From Clostridiaceae bacterium (GTDB lineage: Bacteria; Bacillota; Clostridia; Oscillospirales; Butyricicoccaceae): 6,025 nt of DNA. This document shows, piece after piece, positions 1 through 5,704 of the stretch. The DNA is taken from assembly GCA_016293155.1 (NCBI GenBank), contig JAEDEU010000096.1, positions 1-6,025 on the forward strand. The letters are read 5' to 3'. Made by a program: the position numbers and the translations under genes. The notes beneath the pieces are model-generated. The model saw nothing but the letters and a program-made list of their open reading frames with translations. It was not told the DNA's origin and did not search any database. Numbering within the stretch: position 1 is the stretch's first letter; every line of letters begins with the position of its first letter.

Positions 1-710
1 GCCAGTCCGCCGCCCGGATTTTTAATCAGCGAACCCGCGATGATATCCGCTCCGAACTCGGTCGGTTCGTGCTCCTCTACAAATTCGCCATAACAGTTGT
101 CCACCATAATCACGGCATTCGGATTGACCGCCCGTACCTGCTCACAGATCTCGCCGATCTGCGCGCAGGACAGCGTCTCGCGCACTGCATAGCCCTTGCT
201 GCGCTGGATAAATACCAGCTTGATGCGTTCATCCTTTGCTGCCTCACGGATGGCCGGCAGATCGGGCAGTCCGTTCTTCATGTCCACCTGCCGGTAGTCA
301 ATGCCGTAGCTCTTCATGCTGCCGCACATATCGCCGGTGATGGTGTTCATCAGGGTATCATACGCCGGACCGGTCGCGGACAGAATCACATCACCTGTCT
401 TGACGGCGGAGAACATGGCGCAGGACAGCGCATGAGTACCGTTGACAAAGCCGATGCGCACCAGCGCCGCCTCGGTTTTGAAGATATCCGCATAAATGCG
501 GTCAAGGGTATCGCGTCCATGGTCATCGTAGCCGTAGCCGGTTGTGCCCGCAAACAGGTTGTCGGAGACGCGGTTTGCGGCGAACGCCGCCAGCACCTTT
601 TCGGTGTTTTTATCGCAGATCTCGTCGATGTGCTCGAACAGCGGGCGGACTGCCTGCTCCGCCTGACGACCCAGCTCACGGGTAATTGGTGAAATGGTGT
701 ATTCGCTCAT
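1..710 (-). CDS. Methionine gamma-lyase-like PLP enzyme ('aluminum resistance protein' family), 3' end cut by window edge
   Basis: Only the first 236 codons are present; the protein continues past the left edge. Family members are usually a little over 400 residues, so slightly more than half is visible. The product belongs to the fold-type I PLP family often annotated as methionine gamma-lyase family or aluminum resistance protein (YnbB-like). Family signatures are the N-terminal NRVSDNLFAGTTGYGYDD (residues 47-63), FVNGTHAL (88-95), VDNCYGEFVEEHEPTE (203-218) with the probable PLP-ring aspartate D204, and SLIKNPGGGL (227-236) with K230 as the likely PLP lysine. The name comes from fold similarity to C-S lyases; the true substrate is not established by sequence. 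The start is supported by GGAG at 721-724, ten bases upstream of ATG. It lies 83 bases downstream of trpS, separated by a perfect hairpin, so cotranscription is uncertain. Confidence 0.9.
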   Translation of the reverse strand, partial: MSEYTISPITRELGRQAEQAVRPLFEHIDEICDKNTEKVLAAFAANRVSDNLFAGTTGYGYDDHGRDTLDRIYADIFKTEAALVRIGFVNGTHALSCAMFSAVKTGDVILSATGPAYDTLMNTITGDMCGSMKSYGIDYRQVDMKNGLPDLPAIREAAKDERIKLVFIQRSKGYAVRETLSCAQIGEICEQVRAVNPNAVIMVDNCYGEFVEEHEPTEFGADIIAGSLIKNPGGGL

Positions 711-733
711 TGGTTTTTTGCTCCAGTATTTTT

Positions 734-742
734 ATAGTATCA
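734..742 (-). promoter_or_regulatory. Possible extended -10 promoter for the PLP gene at 1-710
   Basis: On the minus strand TGATACTAT (TGn followed by TACTAT) lies about 24 bases before the start codon, just after the hairpin at 747-770. No good -35 hexamer stands at the expected distance, because that region is inside the hairpin, and the resulting leader would be only about 17 bases with the GGAG very close to its 5' end. This is a weak call. It matters only because it would let the PLP gene be expressed separately from trpS. Confidence 0.25.
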
Positions 743-746
743 GAAC

Positions 747-770
747 GGGACGGAAATTGCTTTCCGTCCC
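747..770 (-). terminator. Perfect hairpin downstream of trpS, without a clear U-tract
   Basis: GGGACGGAAA (747-756) and TTTCCGTCCC (761-770) form a perfect 10-bp stem. Read on the minus strand the loop is GCAA, a stable GNRA tetraloop, which suggests the minus strand is the functional one. It starts 24 bases after the trpS stop. The bases after the stem on the minus strand are GTTCTGATAC, not a run of U, so it is a poor classical intrinsic terminator. It may be a leaky terminator, a factor-dependent one, or an mRNA 3'-end stabiliser between trpS and the next gene. Confidence 0.5.
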
Positions 771-793
771 TGTGTTTGTGTATTTCGTTGAAC

Positions 794-1798
794 TTATTTT
801 GCGACAAAGCCGATCTTGCGGTGAACCTTGTCCATGGTCTTGCGTGCCAGATAGGCCGCCTGCTGAGCGCCTTCCTTGTATACCTGCTCCAGATAATCCT
901 TATTCTTGAGCAGATCCTCGGTGCCCTCGCGGATCGGGCGCAGCATTTCGACCACAGCCTCGCCGCAGGCGGTCTTGAAGTCGCCGTAGCCCTTGCCCTC
1001 AAACTCTGCCTCGACCTGCTCCGGCGTCTGGTTGGTCGCCAGCGCATAGATGCCGATCAGGTTGGAAACACCCGGCTTGTCCTCTGCACGCACGATACGG
1101 TTGTCCGAATCGGTGACGGCACGCTTGAACTTGCGCATGATGTCCTCCGGCTTGTCGAGCAGCAGGATGAACGAATTGGTGTTGTCGTCCGATTTGCTCA
1201 TCTTCTTCGCCGGGTCCTGAAGGCTCATCACCTTCGCACCGACCTTGCCGAGATATGCCTCCGGCATAGTAAAGGTGTTCGGGAACAGATTGTTGAAGCG
1301 CTGCGCGATATTGCGGGTCAGCTCAACGTGCTGTACCTGGTCAATACCGACCGGAACATAGTCCGCCTGATACAGCAGGATGTCTGCCGCCATCAGGGTC
1401 GGATAGGTAAACAGACCGGCGTTTACATTGTCGGCATGACGCGCGGATTTATCCTTAAACTGCGTCATGCGGGACAGCTCACCGAACATGGTATAGCAGT
1501 TGAGAATCCATGCCAGCTCAGCGTGTGCCGCAACGTGCGACTGGATGAACAGAATGGTCTTCTGCGGATCCAGACCGCAGGCGATATACTGTGCCAATAC
1601 CTCCAGCGTATTGCGCCGCAGCTCTGCCGGAACCTGACGCACCGTGATCGCGTGCTCGTTTGCTACGCTGAAAATGCAGTTATAGTCATCCTGCAAACCA
1701 ACCCAGTTGCGCATGGCACCCAGGTAGTTGCCGAGGGTGAGCTTACCGCTCGGCTGCACGCAGGAGAGCATTGTCTTTTTTTCTTTGTCCATAATCAT
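794..1798 (-). CDS. trpS: Tryptophanyl-tRNA synthetase
   Basis: A 334-residue cytoplasmic class Ic aminoacyl-tRNA synthetase that activates tryptophan with ATP and charges tRNA-Trp. Length is normal for bacterial TrpS. The Rossmann-fold signature VQPSGKLTLGNYLGA (14-28) contains the HIGH-equivalent segment (TLGN, 21-24). Family blocks follow in order: NEHAIT (47-52), GELSRMTQFKDKS (106-118), LMAADILLY (135-143), PVGIDQVQHVELTR (149-162) and KMSKS (199-203) for ATP binding. The C-terminal block KPGVSN (241-246) and EGKGYGDFK (267-275) are also typical. The first ATG at 1798 is preferred over the ATG two codons later because AAGAGG (1808-1813) lies nine bases upstream, directly abutting the stop of the aminotransferase gene. 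The 15-base gap to that gene implies one transcript, so no T-box leader precedes trpS itself. Confidence 0.97.
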   Translation of the reverse strand: MIMDKEKKTMLSCVQPSGKLTLGNYLGAMRNWVGLQDDYNCIFSVANEHAITVRQVPAELRRNTLEVLAQYIACGLDPQKTILFIQSHVAAHAELAWILNCYTMFGELSRMTQFKDKSARHADNVNAGLFTYPTLMAADILLYQADYVPVGIDQVQHVELTRNIAQRFNNLFPNTFTMPEAYLGKVGAKVMSLQDPAKKMSKSDDNTNSFILLLDKPEDIMRKFKRAVTDSDNRIVRAEDKPGVSNLIGIYALATNQTPEQVEAEFEGKGYGDFKTACGEAVVEMLRPIREGTEDLLKNKDYLEQVYKEGAQQAAYLARKTMDKVHRKIGFVAK

Positions 1799-1813
1799 CG
1801 GATGCTACCTCTT

Positions 1814-3007
1814 TTACTCTGCCAGATATTCGCGCATGACCTCTCCGAGGATTGCAACGCCCTTGTCGATCTGCTCCACGGTCGGAAGCGAGTAGTTCAT
1901 GCGGAAGCCGCGGCTGTTCGGATCCTCATCCACGGAGAACGCCGAGCCCGGAACGGCCGCAACCAGACGCGCAGTTGCGCGCTTGCACAGCTCGAAGCCG
2001 GAGTATCCCTCCGGAAGCTCGCCCCACAGGAACAGACCGCCGTCCGGGCGGGTGAACGGAACGCGCTTGTCAAAATACTTTTCGCAGGCAGCGACCATTG
2101 CGTCACGCTTGACGGTGTACAGCTTGCGGATTTCCGCGATATGCGCGTCGATATCATACTGCTTGAGATATTCGGATACCATCATCTGGAAGAACAGATT
2201 GGTATGTACATCGCTGGTCTGCTTGCTGATGGTCATCTTGCCGATGACCTCCTTCGGACCGATAGCAAAGCCGATACGCATACCCGGAGACAGCACCTTG
2301 GAGTACGAGCCGGAGAAAATAACGCGGCCGCTGGTGTCCATGGACTTGATGTTCGGAACCGGATCGCCGGAGAAGCGCAGCTCAAAGTACGGGCCGTCCT
2401 CGAGAATCAGGAAATCATACTGATCCGCCAGCTCGAGCAGCTTCTTGCGGCGGGCAAGGCTCATGGTGCGTCCGGACGGATTCTGGAAGGTCGGAATGAC
2501 ATAGACGAACTTGACGCGGTCGGTCGTGCGAAGGATTTCCTCCAGCTCGTCCATCTTCATGCCCTCGTCATCCATGGAAACGCCCTTAAGGACAGCGCCT
2601 GCACTGCGGAAGCAGTTCAGTGCACCGACAAAGCTCGGATCCTCCGCGATCACGACATCCCCCTCGGAAATCATAACCGAGGTGAGCAGATGAATGACCT
2701 GCTGACCGCCGGTGGTGATGATGATATCATCGTTCTCCGAGCCGGTCTGGTACTTGGACTTCATGCGCTCCAGCGTCTGCTCACGCAGCGGCGTGTAGCC
2801 CTCGGTGATGCCGTACTGAAGCGCGGTAACCGCCTGCTGCTCAAACAGCTGATTGGCAATTTCCTGCATCTCAGCCTTCGGGAAGGATGCGGAATCCGGC
2901 GAGCCTGCCGCCAGAGAGATCAGATTCGGGTCAGAAGTCGCCTTGAGGATCTCACGGATCGCGGACGGCTTGAGCGCCGTAATGCGCTCAGCGAAATGAT
3001 ATGTCAT
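1814..3007 (-). CDS. PLP-dependent aminotransferase, class I/II, 2-aminoadipate/MocR-catalytic-domain type
   Basis: A 397-residue stand-alone aminotransferase resembling the catalytic half of MocR regulators and LysN-type 2-aminoadipate/aromatic transaminases, without the winged-helix N-terminus. It should move an amino group between an amino acid and a 2-oxoacid in the cytoplasm; the substrate cannot be fixed from sequence. Visible landmarks are TTGGQQ (98-103) for PLP phosphate, PTFQNPSG (172-179) with N176, EDGPYFEL (203-210) with D204 and Y207 at the PLP ring, SGSYSKVLSPGMRIGF (232-247) with Schiff-base K237 and R244, and GFRMNYS (367-373) with R369 as the likely carboxylate-binding arginine. 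The frame is open 61 codons further upstream, but ATG 3007 is chosen because AAGGAG sits about nine bases before it and protein similarity begins there. It is the first gene of the transcript shared with trpS. Confidence 0.9.
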   Translation of the reverse strand: MTYHFAERITALKPSAIREILKATSDPNLISLAAGSPDSASFPKAEMQEIANQLFEQQAVTALQYGITEGYTPLREQTLERMKSKYQTGSENDDIIITTGGQQVIHLLTSVMISEGDVVIAEDPSFVGALNCFRSAGAVLKGVSMDDEGMKMDELEEILRTTDRVKFVYVIPTFQNPSGRTMSLARRKKLLELADQYDFLILEDGPYFELRFSGDPVPNIKSMDTSGRVIFSGSYSKVLSPGMRIGFAIGPKEVIGKMTISKQTSDVHTNLFFQMMVSEYLKQYDIDAHIAEIRKLYTVKRDAMVAACEKYFDKRVPFTRPDGGLFLWGELPEGYSGFELCKRATARLVAAVPGSAFSVDEDPNSRGFRMNYSLPTVEQIDKGVAILGEVMREYLAE

Positions 3008-3074
3008 AAAAGATTGCTCCTTTGCTGCTTTCTTTGGTCTGCACATCAGCACAGTGCACAACCATACAGTAGTT

Positions 3075-3103
3075 ATTTTAGCACATTGCCTTGTATTTCG
3101 CAA
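3075..3103 (-). promoter_or_regulatory. Sigma-A promoter of the aminotransferase-trpS unit
   Basis: On the minus strand TTGCGA (3098-3103) and TAAAAT (3075-3080) are separated by 17 bases, with an extended -10 TG one base before the -10 hexamer. Transcription should start near 3068, giving a leader of about 60 bases before ATG 3007. That is too short for a T-box or most riboswitches. The promoter lies just downstream of the transporter's terminator, so the unit is independent. Confidence 0.8.
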
Positions 3104-3144
3104 GTAAACATGCGGATAAATCAGTGCTTTTCCGCTGTTTCCGC

Positions 3145-3172
3145 AAAAAAGGAGCCGTCCCGCGACGGCTCC
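3145..3172 (-). terminator. Rho-independent terminator of the NSS transporter gene
   Basis: GGAGCCGTC (3151-3159) pairs with GACGGCTCC (3164-3172), a 9-bp GC-rich stem with a 4-base loop. On the minus strand it is followed by six T (3150-3145). It begins 25 bases after the transporter stop codon and precedes the promoter at 3075-3103. Confidence 0.93.
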
Positions 3173-3196
3173 TCCCATATCAGATTGCAAAACAGA

Positions 3197-4561
3197 TTAA
3201 AAAACGCCGATCAGACCGTTTACAATAATCGCCAGAAGGACAATCGGCAGAATCCAGGTCAGGTAAAACCGCAGTTTTGGAGAAACCTTCAAACCGGTTC
3301 CGATGTTGACCTCCTCCAGATATTTGTCAAACGTCCAGCCGTGCTTACGGGTGCAGAACAGCAGCACGATCAGCGAACCAATCGGAAGCGCAAGGTTGCT
3401 GACCAGGAAATCCTCCAAACTCAGGATGTCCGTACCCTCGCCGAGCGGCTGGATAAAGCTCCAGAGATTGAAGCCCAGAACGCACGGAATCGAGCCGATG
3501 ATAATCACGAACAAGTTGATGATCGAAGCCTTTTTGCGGCTGATCTGCCACTTATCCATGCAGCAGCAGATGATGTTTTCGAACACGGCAATGATCGTGG
3601 AAAACGATGCAAACGACAGGAACAGGAAGAAGCAGGTACCCCAGATCCGACCGCCCGCCATGCCGTTGAATACATTAGGCAGAGTGACAAATACCAGTCC
3701 GGGACCGCTGTCTGGATTAACGCCGAATGCAAAGCACGCCGGAAAGATAATCAGTCCGGCAACAATCGCCACAAACGTATCCAGTCCGGCAATCGTGATG
3801 GATTCTCCGAGCAGCGAGCGATCCTTGCCCATATAGCTGCCAAAGATCATCATCGAGCCGATACCGAGGCTCAGCGTAAAGAACGACTGATTGACTGCCG
3901 CCAGAATGACCTTGAACAAACCAAGCTCCGCAATCGTATCCGGATTGGGCAGCAGGTAAAATTTCAGTCCCTCCATGCCGCCGGGCAGCGTCAGCGAATG
4001 AATCGCCAGAACAATGATGAGCACGAGCAGAATCAGCATCATGGACTTTGTGATCCGCTCCACGCCCTTTTGCAGTCCGAGCGAGCATACGAAAATGCCG
4101 CCGACTACAACCAGACTCATCCAGAACATCATAGTTGCGGGCTGCGCGAGCATTGCACCAAACGCCGCATCAACGCCGTCCTTATCCAGACCGGCAAACT
4201 GTCCGGTCAGATAATGGAAGAAATAGTACAGCATCCATCCAGAAACCGAGGTGTAGAAAAACATCAGGATGTAGTTTCCAAAAAGTCCCAGCCATCCGTG
4301 CAGATGCCATTTGGAGCCTGCCGGCTCCAGTTCTTGATAAGCACAGATAATTGATTTTTTACTGGCTCGTCCAACCGAAAATTCCATGGTCAGCACAGGG
4401 ATGCCGAACGCAACAAGGAAAATCAGGTAAAATAGGACGAAAATGCCGCCGCCATTGTTTCCGACAACATAGGGAAAGCGCCAGATATTGCCAATACCGA
4501 TCGCACATCCTGCGGACAGCAGGATAAAGCCGAGGCGTGATTTAAAGGTCTCTCTTTCCAT
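3197..4561 (-). CDS. Sodium-dependent amino acid symporter of the NSS (SNF) family, 11-helix bacterial type
   Basis: A 454-residue inner-membrane protein of the LeuT/MhsT/TnaT family, which couples sodium entry to amino-acid uptake. About eleven hydrophobic segments are visible (near 11-34, 40-62, 92-118, 146-163, 170-192, 214-243, 255-281, 306-336, 345-366, 387-403, 432-454) and the chain ends straight after the eleventh, as in MhsT-like members. The TM1 signature GCAIGIGNIWRFP (18-30) supplies sodium-site residues (A20, I21, N25) and the gating arginine R28; Y103 matches the LeuT substrate-site tyrosine; TM6 carries SFFTLSLGIG (226-235) and TM8 FASFST (317-322). The substrate is not fixed; the pocket suggests a bulky hydrophobic or aromatic amino acid (inference). 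The upstream open frame is ignored because GGGAGG lies about eight bases before ATG 4561 and similarity starts there. It forms a single-gene transcript. Confidence 0.93.
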   Translation of the reverse strand: MERETFKSRLGFILLSAGCAIGIGNIWRFPYVVGNNGGGIFVLFYLIFLVAFGIPVLTMEFSVGRASKKSIICAYQELEPAGSKWHLHGWLGLFGNYILMFFYTSVSGWMLYYFFHYLTGQFAGLDKDGVDAAFGAMLAQPATMMFWMSLVVVGGIFVCSLGLQKGVERITKSMMLILLVLIIVLAIHSLTLPGGMEGLKFYLLPNPDTIAELGLFKVILAAVNQSFFTLSLGIGSMMIFGSYMGKDRSLLGESITIAGLDTFVAIVAGLIIFPACFAFGVNPDSGPGLVFVTLPNVFNGMAGGRIWGTCFFLFLSFASFSTIIAVFENIICCCMDKWQISRKKASIINLFVIIIGSIPCVLGFNLWSFIQPLGEGTDILSLEDFLVSNLALPIGSLIVLLFCTRKHGWTFDKYLEEVNIGTGLKVSPKLRFYLTWILPIVLLAIIVNGLIGVF

Positions 4562-4594
4562 GAAAAACCCTCCCTTTTCATCATTCTTAACATT

Positions 4595-4623
4595 ACTATA
4601 ACATGAATTTGAAAAGGATTCAA
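4595..4623 (-). promoter_or_regulatory. Sigma-A promoter of the NSS transporter gene
   Basis: On the minus strand TTGAAT (4618-4623), a 17-base spacer and TATAGT (4595-4600), with an extended -10 TG one base before the -10. Predicted start near 4588 gives a leader of about 27 bases, leaving no room for a riboswitch. The promoter lies just beyond the response-regulator terminator, so transporter expression is separate. Confidence 0.85.
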
Positions 4624-4646
4624 CGCTTTTATTCCGCCAAGCACAG

Positions 4647-4696
4647 AAAAATCCGGACAGCAGAAAACCGCCGAAAAACGGCGGTCTGCATCCGGA
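4647..4696 (-). terminator. Strong rho-independent terminator of the response regulator gene
   Basis: Nested complementary arms: TCCGGA (4652-4657 with 4691-4696), GCAGA/TCTGC (4660-4664 with 4685-4689) and CCGCCG/CGGCGG (4668-4673 with 4679-4684) around a 5-base loop, with one 3-base bulge. On the minus strand the stem is followed by TTTTT (4651-4647). It starts 36 bases after the response-regulator stop. A T-rich stretch on the plus side (4700-4710) might also allow weaker opposite-direction function. Confidence 0.9.
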
Positions 4697-4732
4697 CAAA
4701 TTTCGTTTTTCTGCTCCGTGGTTTATGTACGC

Positions 4733-5413
4733 TCATCCCCTCAGAAAACAGAACAGCGACTGCTCAAACTGCTTTCTCCTGCCGCGGCTGATCGGGATCT
4801 TTGCACCACCTGTCATCATAATCGTATTGCCGCTGATCGACTGAATAAAATTGCAGTTGATGATATAGCTCTGATGCGGCTTAACAAAGTGCGGAGCAGG
4901 CAGCAGATTTTGCAGCTCCTGTAAAGTCATGCGGGTGCGGTAGGTTTGATCGCGAGTGAAAATACACATATTATAGTTCTTCACCTCGCAGTACATAATC
5001 TGCTCGACCGGTAGATAAAACCGCCCTTCCCGGGTACGAATTTCCAGACGTTTGGGAGAGAGCTGCTCAATCGCTGCATCCATCGCCTCTACAAATCGGC
5101 TGCGGTCAAGCGGCTTCATCAGATATCGGAACGCAATGCCATAGCCCTGAACGGAATAGCTGCTGTCATTTGTAATAAAAATAATCAGCGGCGGCTCCGG
5201 TCGGCTGCGCAGCTGTTGAGCGGCTTCAAAGCCGTTCGGCGACTGCATTCGAATATCCAACAAAACAATGTCGAAAAAAGAGCTTTCAAACGCCTGCAGC
5301 AGTTCACGGGAATGATCAAACAAAACATATTCTGCTTGCGGATAATATATGCGGACATATTTTGCAACTTCGTTCAAATAATCCCGTTCATCATCGCATA
5401 TTGCAATTCGCAT
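4733..5413 (-). CDS. LytTR-family response regulator (AgrA/LytR type), orphan
   Basis: A 226-residue cytoplasmic transcription factor. The N-terminal receiver domain (about 1-118) has the acidic pair D7/D8, phosphoacceptor D53 in LLDIRM, T81 in FITND and K100 in the LMKP motif, so all phosphorylation residues are present. The C-terminal half (about 123-226) is a LytTR DNA-binding domain with YCEVKNYNMCIFT (141-153), FVKPHQSYIIN (176-186) and KIPISRGRR (205-213). Such domains usually bind pairs of short direct repeats two helical turns apart. No histidine kinase or signal-peptide gene is adjacent: upstream is a non-coding stretch and then tRNA-Leu, downstream a terminator. The start is supported by GGGAGGGG about seven bases before ATG 5413. 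Codon use is more relaxed than in the three genes to its left (for example TTA at L164). The regulon is unknown; repeats upstream suggest autoregulation and control of a divergent RNA. Confidence 0.93.
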   Translation of the reverse strand: MRIAICDDERDYLNEVAKYVRIYYPQAEYVLFDHSRELLQAFESSFFDIVLLDIRMQSPNGFEAAQQLRSRPEPPLIIFITNDSSYSVQGYGIAFRYLMKPLDRSRFVEAMDAAIEQLSPKRLEIRTREGRFYLPVEQIMYCEVKNYNMCIFTRDQTYRTRMTLQELQNLLPAPHFVKPHQSYIINCNFIQSISGNTIMMTGGAKIPISRGRRKQFEQSLFCFLRG

Positions 5414-5452
5414 ATATTCACCCCTCCCTATCTCTATTCACTATATTGCATC

Positions 5453-5461
5453 ATTATACCA
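5453..5461 (-). promoter_or_regulatory. Extended -10 promoter of the response regulator gene
   Basis: On the minus strand TGGTATAAT gives a consensus -10 (5453-5458) with an extended TG (5460-5461). The hexamer at the -35 position (5476-5481, GCTTTT) is poor, as expected for a promoter helped by an activator. Start near 5446 gives a leader of about 33 bases to ATG 5413. Confidence 0.72.
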
Positions 5462-5489
5462 CAAAAATCAACTGAAAAAGCGCTGTTTC
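5460..5489 (+). repeat. Imperfect 30-base direct repeat, copy A
   Basis: CACAAAAAT, then CAA, CTGAA, A, AAGCGCTGTTTC. It matches the segment at 5882-5910 at 26 of 30 positions with one single-base gap. This copy overlaps the -35 zone of the response-regulator promoter. The other copy lies in the terminator of tRNA-Leu. Origin unknown. Confidence 0.6.
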
Positions 5490-5505
5490 AAAAAAACACT
5501 GTAGG

Positions 5506-5535
5506 TTACTTCAAAAATGCGACAGGATACTGCAT
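5506..5535. promoter_or_regulatory. Direct-repeat pair A, candidate LytTR regulator site upstream of the response regulator promoter
   Basis: TTACTTCAA (5506-5514) and ATACTGCAT (5527-5535) start exactly 21 bases apart, leaving a 12-base spacer. They match TTACTGCAA at 8 and 7 of 9 positions. The pair occupies roughly -60 to -89 relative to the predicted start near 5446. Nine-base repeats two helical turns apart are the known binding geometry of LytTR proteins, although the motif is not a literal match to the commonly quoted LytTR consensus. Binding by the neighbouring regulator is inferred. Confidence 0.5.
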
Positions 5536-5634
5536 TTCCTGTAACACGCCTCACAATATCTATCCCGCACACGTGTAAGCGTTACATCACCTTCCACAGA
5601 GCAGCTAGAGGCAGACTACACAGGATACCGTAAA

Positions 5635-5664
5635 TTACTGCAAAATAAGAGCATTTTACTGCAA
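5635..5664. promoter_or_regulatory. Direct-repeat pair B, candidate LytTR regulator site at the small-RNA promoter
   Basis: TTACTGCAA occurs exactly twice, at 5635-5643 and 5656-5664, with a 12-base spacer. The second copy ends six bases before the -35 hexamer of the plus-strand promoter at 5670-5698, so the pair spans about -70 to -41. This is a standard activator position. The same motif and spacing recur in pair A near the response regulator gene. Confidence 0.6.
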
Positions 5665-5669
5665 CCGCA

Positions 5670-5698
5670 TTGGCAGATACACAAAAGTGCTTTAGAAT
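5670..5698 (+). promoter_or_regulatory. Plus-strand sigma-A promoter of a candidate small RNA
   Basis: TTGGCA (5670-5675), a 17-base spacer and TAGAAT (5693-5698). Each hexamer matches the consensus at five of six positions. Predicted start about 5705. No plus-strand protein gene follows; the next element is the hairpin terminator at 5768-5812. Confidence 0.65.
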
Positions 5699-5704
5699 AA
5701 TCTT

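Noticed and set aside
3008..3074. A T-box or riboswitch leader controlling the aminotransferase-trpS unit
   Set aside because: The leader from the predicted start is only about 60 bases and contains no T-box elements or antiterminator/terminator pair; trpS itself has only 15 bases upstream.
3008..3190. A longer N-terminus for the aminotransferase
   Set aside because: The extension crosses the promoter and transporter terminator, has no ribosome binding site, and is not part of the family fold. ATG 3007 has a clear AAGGAG.
686..4354. A 1222-residue open frame on the plus strand
   Set aside because: It is codon-aligned antisense to three well-identified genes, shows no protein family features, crosses their promoters and terminators, and is explained by avoidance of TTA, CTA and TCA codons.
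4593..4601. TTACTATAA at the transporter promoter, as a regulator half-site
   Set aside because: It matches the TTACTGCAA motif at 7 of 9 but overlaps the -10 box, which explains the similarity, and there is no partner 21 bases away on either side.
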